This document shows positions 32,816 through 36,068 of a DNA stretch of 36,068 bases, one piece after another (within the stretch, counting starts at the first letter, position 1; each line of letters opens with the position of its first letter). The translations under genes and the position numbers were made by a program. The notes under the pieces were generated by a model. That model saw only the letters and a program-made list of their open reading frames with translations, made no database searches and was not told the DNA's origin. Source of the DNA: Massilia alkalitolerans DSM 17462 (lineage in GTDB: Bacteria > Pseudomonadota > Gammaproteobacteria > Burkholderiales > Burkholderiaceae_D); NCBI RefSeq assembly GCF_000427785.1, contig NZ_ATYR01000042.1:1-36068 (forward strand). Reading direction: 5' to 3'.

Positions 32816-33292
32816 ATGGATGGCGACCACCAGCACGTCCTGCCCAGTGAGGTGCCGGAGAGGATCATGCAGCGCCTGGCGCAGCCGCATTCCAAGGAGC
32901 GGCCGAGGATTCCGTTTGCCTGGATGATCAGCTATTCGGCCGAGAACGCGCTCCAGAACATCCGATACTTCGAAAACGGAGTCCTTCACTGCCAGCTCGA
33001 CTTCCCGATCCGGGTGTTCTTCAGCACGTGGACGGCCGCCATCGTCGTGACCTTCGTGCCGCTACATGCGATCAGGGAGCCTCATGTCCTGGAGTGGCTC
33101 ACGACGTTCTACGAGGTGTCGGTGCCCGAGGCGAAAGAACGCCTGGCCAAGTTCCCAGACTTCCCGTACGACGGCCAGAATTCCGACACGTTCCGCGCCG
33201 ACGTCTTTGCGCGCGGTGGGCCGCAGATCCTCATTGACGAAGCTCGTGCGCTTCTGGCCAGCAAAGGCATCGATATCCCGTCTAAGTGGTAA
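32816..33292 (+). CDS. Hypothetical protein, 158 aa
   Basis: GAGAGGA is placed 5 bases before ATG 32816, which is therefore chosen over the long upstream extension of the frame. The sequence includes PRIPFAWMISYSAENALQNI, LDFPIRVFFSTWTAAIVVTF and a helical C-terminus ending LLASKGIDIPSKW. The middle hydrophobic stretch (FFSTWTAAIVVTFVPLH) is more likely a beta core than a membrane span. No family is recognised. It is convergent with the nucleotidyltransferase gene, with 21 bp between stops. Confidence 0.7.
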   Translation: MDGDHQHVLPSEVPERIMQRLAQPHSKERPRIPFAWMISYSAENALQNIRYFENGVLHCQLDFPIRVFFSTWTAAIVVTFVPLHAIREPHVLEWLTTFYEVSVPEAKERLAKFPDFPYDGQNSDTFRADVFARGGPQILIDEARALLASKGIDIPSKW

Positions 33293-33313
33293 TAGACAGC
33301 TGAACAGCGCCAG

Positions 33314-34156
33314 TCACGGGGCAGGGCGATCTCCAGCTGGCTCTTCGCGGTCATCTTCTTCGCCCTGGGCGCGCACCGGCACCGCCAAGGCCCGGCCGTA
33401 GACCGCGCGCAGACTTTGCGCAGCGCTGGCAACAGATGCACCACGTGGTTGAGACGCCGCCGCCGGCGCAGGCGCGAAAGTCGCCTCCCCACGCAGTACC
33501 GCAGGGATCTGATCTGCAAGCTCCGGCGCCATGTGCATCTTGGCCAGGCACTGCGCCAGGTAGGCGCGGTCACTGACCATCTCCACGGCGCCCTGGTAGG
33601 CGCGATCCGCCGATGCGCCATAGGCCTTGCGCACCTTTTCCCACGCGGCGTCGGGTACTGCCCCCCAGTGGCCGACCATCATCGACAGGTCGATGATGTC
33701 GCGGCTGGCCACGCCCTTGTCACGGTAGCGGTCTGCGTTGGCCAGCAGCTTTTCGGCGTACATATCGACGCGAGAGAGAGTGGGCACGCGAGTGCGCGGA
33801 TCGAGCGCGCCCTCGATCTGGATGCGGCCCTCGCTTACTACCTCGAACTTCACCGGCACATCGTCGATGCGGATGTAGGTGCGGATCCCGTAGCGATCGG
33901 CGCGCACCTCGCGCACGAGCTCCACGGGCTGCGAGAACATGGCGCCGAGGGTGGCGTTGTCGACCGTGTTGCGCAGCTCGCGGTACCCGTCCTGGGACGC
34001 GCAGAGGAAGTCGATATCGACCGACTCCCTGTATTCGTCCAGCGCCAGGACGATGGCGGTGCCGCCGCCGAAGAAGCACCCGTTCTGCGCCAGAAAGTCG
34101 GCGTCGAGCGCAGACAGAATTCGCTGAATGCGATTGTGGTGGTCCCGCTTATACAT
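33314..34156 (-). CDS. AbiEii/AbiGii-type nucleotidyltransferase (toxin candidate)
   Basis: The sequence CFFGGGTAIVLALDEYRESV followed by DIDFL is the nucleotidyltransferase signature: GGG at 30-32 and D47/D49. It continues with PTLSRVDMYAEKLLANADRY with DKGVASRDIIDL, the conserved K...ANADR...RD block of the AbiEii family (DUF1814). Known members are type IV toxins that transfer nucleotides to tRNA or otherwise block growth during phage infection. The 280-residue length is usual. Its start overlaps the 72-residue upstream gene by 8 bp. That partner is not recognisably AbiEi, so the toxin-antitoxin reading rests on operon layout. Confidence 0.85.
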   Translation of the reverse strand: MYKRDHHNRIQRILSALDADFLAQNGCFFGGGTAIVLALDEYRESVDIDFLCASQDGYRELRNTVDNATLGAMFSQPVELVREVRADRYGIRTYIRIDDVPVKFEVVSEGRIQIEGALDPRTRVPTLSRVDMYAEKLLANADRYRDKGVASRDIIDLSMMVGHWGAVPDAAWEKVRKAYGASADRAYQGAVEMVSDRAYLAQCLAKMHMAPELADQIPAVLRGEATFAPAPAAASQPRGASVASAAQSLRAVYGRALAVPVRAQGEEDDREEPAGDRPAP

Positions 34157-34367
34157 TCATGACTCCGCCGCCGTACACCTGCGTCAAGCCTTCGATCAGC
34201 TCGAGCTCGGCCTCGCCAAGCTTCTCCTGGTCGACCATGCGCCAGTTGGCCTCGTAGAGGGCGAACGCTTCCTCGCCGGTGATCACGTCGGTCGGCTTGC
34301 GACTCCAGGCTAGCAGCGCCAGCTGAGGGTAATCCCCGATGATGAGGGTGGCAGGTGGGGTCTTCAT
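34149..34367 (-). CDS. Small partner of the AbiEii-type protein, 72 aa (possible antitoxin)
   Basis: It begins MKTPPATLIIGDYPQLALLA and has a segment ITGEEAFALYEANWRMVDQE before a helical end, GEAELELIEGLTQVYGGGVM. It contains no winged helix of the AbiEi type and is much smaller. It overlaps the following toxin-like gene by 8 bp, so translation is coupled. Known AbiEii-like genes often follow a short, poorly conserved upstream gene. An antitoxin role is inference. Confidence 0.7.
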   Translation of the reverse strand: MKTPPATLIIGDYPQLALLAWSRKPTDVITGEEAFALYEANWRMVDQEKLGEAELELIEGLTQVYGGGVMNV

Positions 34368-34420
34368 GGTGCGATTATCGTTCTTCCCGGTGCGATGTCA
34401 ATCATAGCCAGGTGCACCGC

Positions 34421-34858
34421 TCACATGCGGGGTGTCGAATCCGCATCGGTATCGTCGTCTTCGTCGGGCGCCGGCGCGGACTCTTCCAGCGGGCGCCCAT
34501 ACCGGCCGTATCCCATCTGCTCGTCGGTCAGCCAGAATTTGGTGCGCGTGATCTCTTCGAGCTGCATCTCGTTCGAGACCCCGCGAGTCATGTTGGAGAA
34601 GACCGAGAATTCGCCCCATTCACGCTCCAGGTGCCCAGGGATGTCGCTGTGGCCGATGACCAGGTTGCTGCTCTCCCGGAGCGGCGCCTTCTCCTGCAAT
34701 TCGTTGAACGCATCCTTCCTGGCTCTCCACGAGGTTTCCGGGATCTCGCAGGCGGCGACGATGGCGGCGAGCAGTGCCTTGGTGGATGGGTAGTCGTTGC
34801 GCTGAACTAGGCGTGTCAGCAGGAAAGTCTGGAAGCGGTGTTTATTCATGTTATTCAT
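34421..34858 (-). CDS. Hypothetical protein, about 145 aa
   Basis: Two ATG starts are 9 bases apart (34856-34858 and 34847-34849), in MNNMNKHRFQTFLLTRLVQR. The long upstream extension of the frame is cysteine-rich and overlaps a regulatory repeat, so it is rejected. The protein is helical in its first half (YPSTKALLAAIVAACEIPET). It has LEREWGEFSVFSNMTRGVSN in the middle and an acidic tail (APAPDEDDDTDADS). The family is not recognised. It is divergent from the 34999 gene across the CGTGGTTGCA palindrome. Confidence 0.65.
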   Translation of the reverse strand: MNNMNKHRFQTFLLTRLVQRNDYPSTKALLAAIVAACEIPETSWRARKDAFNELQEKAPLRESSNLVIGHSDIPGHLEREWGEFSVFSNMTRGVSNEMQLEEITRTKFWLTDEQMGYGRYGRPLEESAPAPDEDDDTDADSTPRM

Positions 34859-34914
34859 GTCGTAGCTCGGGTAGCAATGTGAACAATGCGATGAGCATAG
34901 CGACGCCCTGCATC

Positions 34915-34949
34915 CGTGGTTGCAAAGTCGGCGATCTCCTGCAACCACG
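34915..34949. promoter_or_regulatory. Perfect 10-bp inverted repeat of CGTGGTTGCA (copies 4 and 5)
   Basis: CGTGGTTGCA (34915-34924) and TGCAACCACG (34940-34949) are perfect reverse complements separated by 15 bases. They lie between divergent starts at 34858 and 34999. This is the strongest site of the motif and looks like an operator for a dimeric regulator, although a hairpin in the leader is also possible. Confidence 0.65.
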
Positions 34950-34998
34950 CTCTGGTGCGGGCGCTACCCTCGAGCGTCCGCTCCATCTGTTCACTCCC

Positions 34999-35364
34999 AT
35001 GCCAACGCTCTACCACGTCGCCCCGGCTGCCAACCTCTCAAGCATCCTAGACGCCGGCCTGCAGCCGCAGATCGGACCACGCAGCGCCAGCGCCGGCGAG
35101 AGCGTGGCGGCCGTGTACTGCTTCACCGACCTGGCCGCGGTCGAGGACGCACTGACGAACTGGCTCGGGGACTGCTTTGGCGAGGACGAGGCGCTCGCCC
35201 TTCTGCGGATCGATGTGGACAACGACGTGGGACTGGGCGCCGGCGCGGGATACGAAGTGATGGTGCTCGCCCCGATTCCTGCGCGTGCCCTCGCAGTTCT
35301 GTCCGAGGATGTCGGCAACGACGAAGAGCCGGGTAGCCACCTCGGTGCAATGAGTTGCCCATGA
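34999..35364 (+). CDS. ADP-ribosyltransferase-like small protein, 121 aa
   Basis: It begins MPTLYHVAPAANLSSILDAGLQP. The H-x-x-P...N-L-x-S-I-L-x-x-G-L-x-P opening is typical of small ADP-ribosyltransferase-fold proteins, including Tpt1- and DarT-like groups, where the His binds NAD. AAVYCFTDLAAVEDALTNWL and EALALLRIDVDNDVGLGAGA follow. A clear catalytic Glu cannot be fixed, so activity is unsure. ATG 34999 is chosen for the conserved start; the upstream extension crosses the operator. No antitoxin-like partner is adjacent on the same strand. Confidence 0.6.
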   Translation: MPTLYHVAPAANLSSILDAGLQPQIGPRSASAGESVAAVYCFTDLAAVEDALTNWLGDCFGEDEALALLRIDVDNDVGLGAGAGYEVMVLAPIPARALAVLSEDVGNDEEPGSHLGAMSCP

Positions 35365-35585
35365 AAATATTATTTCGCCGCCAGTTGGGTTCGGCTTTAA
35401 ACTGCCTGTATGGCAAGGCCAATAAGGGGCGAATAGGGAAAACGGAAAAAATCGGGCGCTAAGGCGATTTGGCCGAGCATATCGCCCGCAAACCATTCCG
35501 CGCAGTCGACTTGCAAACGCCCTGACCCTATACTGTATAGTCGACATTTATGACCGGGGGCGGTCTTTGCTTGGAAAAATAAAAG
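35365..35585. promoter_or_regulatory. Promoter region with CTATAC-T-GTATAG palindrome
   Basis: CTATAC (35528-35533), one T, GTATAG (35535-35540) form a 13-bp palindrome 45 bp before the start at 35586. TTGCAA (35511-35516) and TATAGT (35536-35541) could be a promoter with a 19-base spacer. The TTGCAAAC...TATACT pairing is also seen before the 20525 gene. Nothing else is recognised in this 221-bp gap. Confidence 0.4.
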
Positions 35586-36068
35586 ATGTCGAACGCGCAG
35601 CTGATGGCAGTAGTCGAGGTAGACAAAGGAGATCGGATAATTTGTCAGCGCGACGGCTGTCGCCACAGCGTGTACAAACGCATCCACATCGTGCGGGAGA
35701 ATGGGCGGTTCACCGTCCTCGGCTCCGAGTGCTTCAAGCTCCTATACGGCTCCTATGACACCGGGGCGGTGCCCGTTTATGGATCAAGCGCTGGCCAGCT
35801 TCTTACCGACGCCGAGCGTCAGCTACTAGCCGAAAACACTGAACGCTTCATTGCCATGCTGGAGGTACAGCGGCTTCAACTGGAGCATGCCCGAGCACTG
35901 GACTTACGCGCTAGACAAGAAGAACAGCGAGAGCGCGAGGAAGCTGCACGAATTATCAGAGGCGCCTCGGATGCGCTGCGTGACGAAGAACGCAATGCTC
36001 AGTCGCCTGCCCTGGAAAACTGCCGCCGGCAATACCCAGGGCTCAATCTGGCCACACCAGGCTGGCAG
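35586..36068 (+). CDS. Zinc-finger-like hypothetical protein, N-terminal 161 residues (runs off window)
   Basis: From ATG 35586 the frame is open to the window edge with no stop. It reads MSNAQLMAVVEVDKGDRIIC, then QRDGCRHSVYKRIHIVRENG and RFTVLGSECFKLLYGS. Cys20, Cys25 and His27, together with the Cys of GSECF, suggest a single zinc-binding site. A long charged coiled-coil region follows (ERQLLAENTERFIAMLEVQR, QEEQREREEAARIIRGASDA). Similar CxxxxC...GxxC openings occur in small proteobacterial proteins on mobile elements, from memory. The C-terminus and function are unknown. Confidence 0.75.
   Translation, partial: MSNAQLMAVVEVDKGDRIICQRDGCRHSVYKRIHIVRENGRFTVLGSECFKLLYGSYDTGAVPVYGSSAGQLLTDAERQLLAENTERFIAMLEVQRLQLEHARALDLRARQEEQREREEAARIIRGASDALRDEERNAQSPALENCRRQYPGLNLATPGWQ

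Noticed and set aside
35525..35545. LexA/SOS box
   Set aside because: The palindrome contains CTGT but has no ACAG at the required 8-base spacing.
35397..35687. 96-codon minus-strand frame
   Set aside because: It overlaps the promoter and start of the rightmost gene, which has the better coding pattern.

Overview
The window is high-GC proteobacterial DNA. The gene families (imuB/dnaE2 mutasome, ars genes, codon use) suggest a betaproteobacterium, most likely Oxalobacteraceae (Massilia/Janthinobacterium-like). That placement is inferred from protein style, not from a marker gene. No rRNA, tRNA, CRISPR array, replication origin or conjugation gene was recognised. The dense, mostly unknown genes, the decayed genes and the transposon remains suggest a plasmid, a genomic island or another accessory region.

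Region 1 (1-7502) looks like part of a composite resistance transposon. It starts with the end of an IS5-family element that has cut a hypothetical gene. A SulP anion transporter follows on the minus strand. Divergent from it is a large arsenic module: two tandem thioredoxin-type arsenate reductases, then arsR, a third thioredoxin-type arsC, an intrinsic terminator, arsB, a glutaredoxin-type arsC and arsH. ArsC enzymes reduce arsenate to arsenite, ArsB exports it, ArsR senses it, and ArsH handles organoarsenicals or redox stress. GTCCGC palindromes lie just past the 3' ends of both outward transcription units. Just beyond, three tandem 20-bp repeats ending in ...TTCACA resemble a Tn7/Mu-type transposon end. 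imuA homology resumes at the next base or so.

Region 2 (7503-12415) is a damaged SOS mutasome. Only the last ~100 codons of imuA remain, imuB is intact, and dnaE2 carries a frameshift near 9931-9937.

Region 3 (12416-19780) holds a minus-strand operon of small unknown genes, a class II Fic protein, a small membrane protein, a Sel1-repeat protein and a divergent FtsZ/tubulin-like protein that lacks the N-terminal nucleotide-binding part.

Region 4 (19781-36068) is accessory DNA with mostly unknown genes. It includes a 744-bp non-coding stretch with 20-bp inverted repeats bounding two intrinsic terminators, a DNA methyltransferase broken by an amber codon, an XRE regulator between 15-bp direct repeats, a small operon with a thermolysin-like HExxH/NExxxD metalloprotease, an AbiEii-type nucleotidyltransferase toxin candidate with a small partner, and an ADP-ribosyltransferase-like small protein. 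A 10-bp motif, CGTGGTTGCA, occurs five times in four intergenic regions from 18.5 to 34.9 kb. At 34915-34949 it forms a perfect inverted repeat. This suggests that otherwise unrelated unknown genes share one regulator, and it is the strongest hint of an undescribed coordinated system here.
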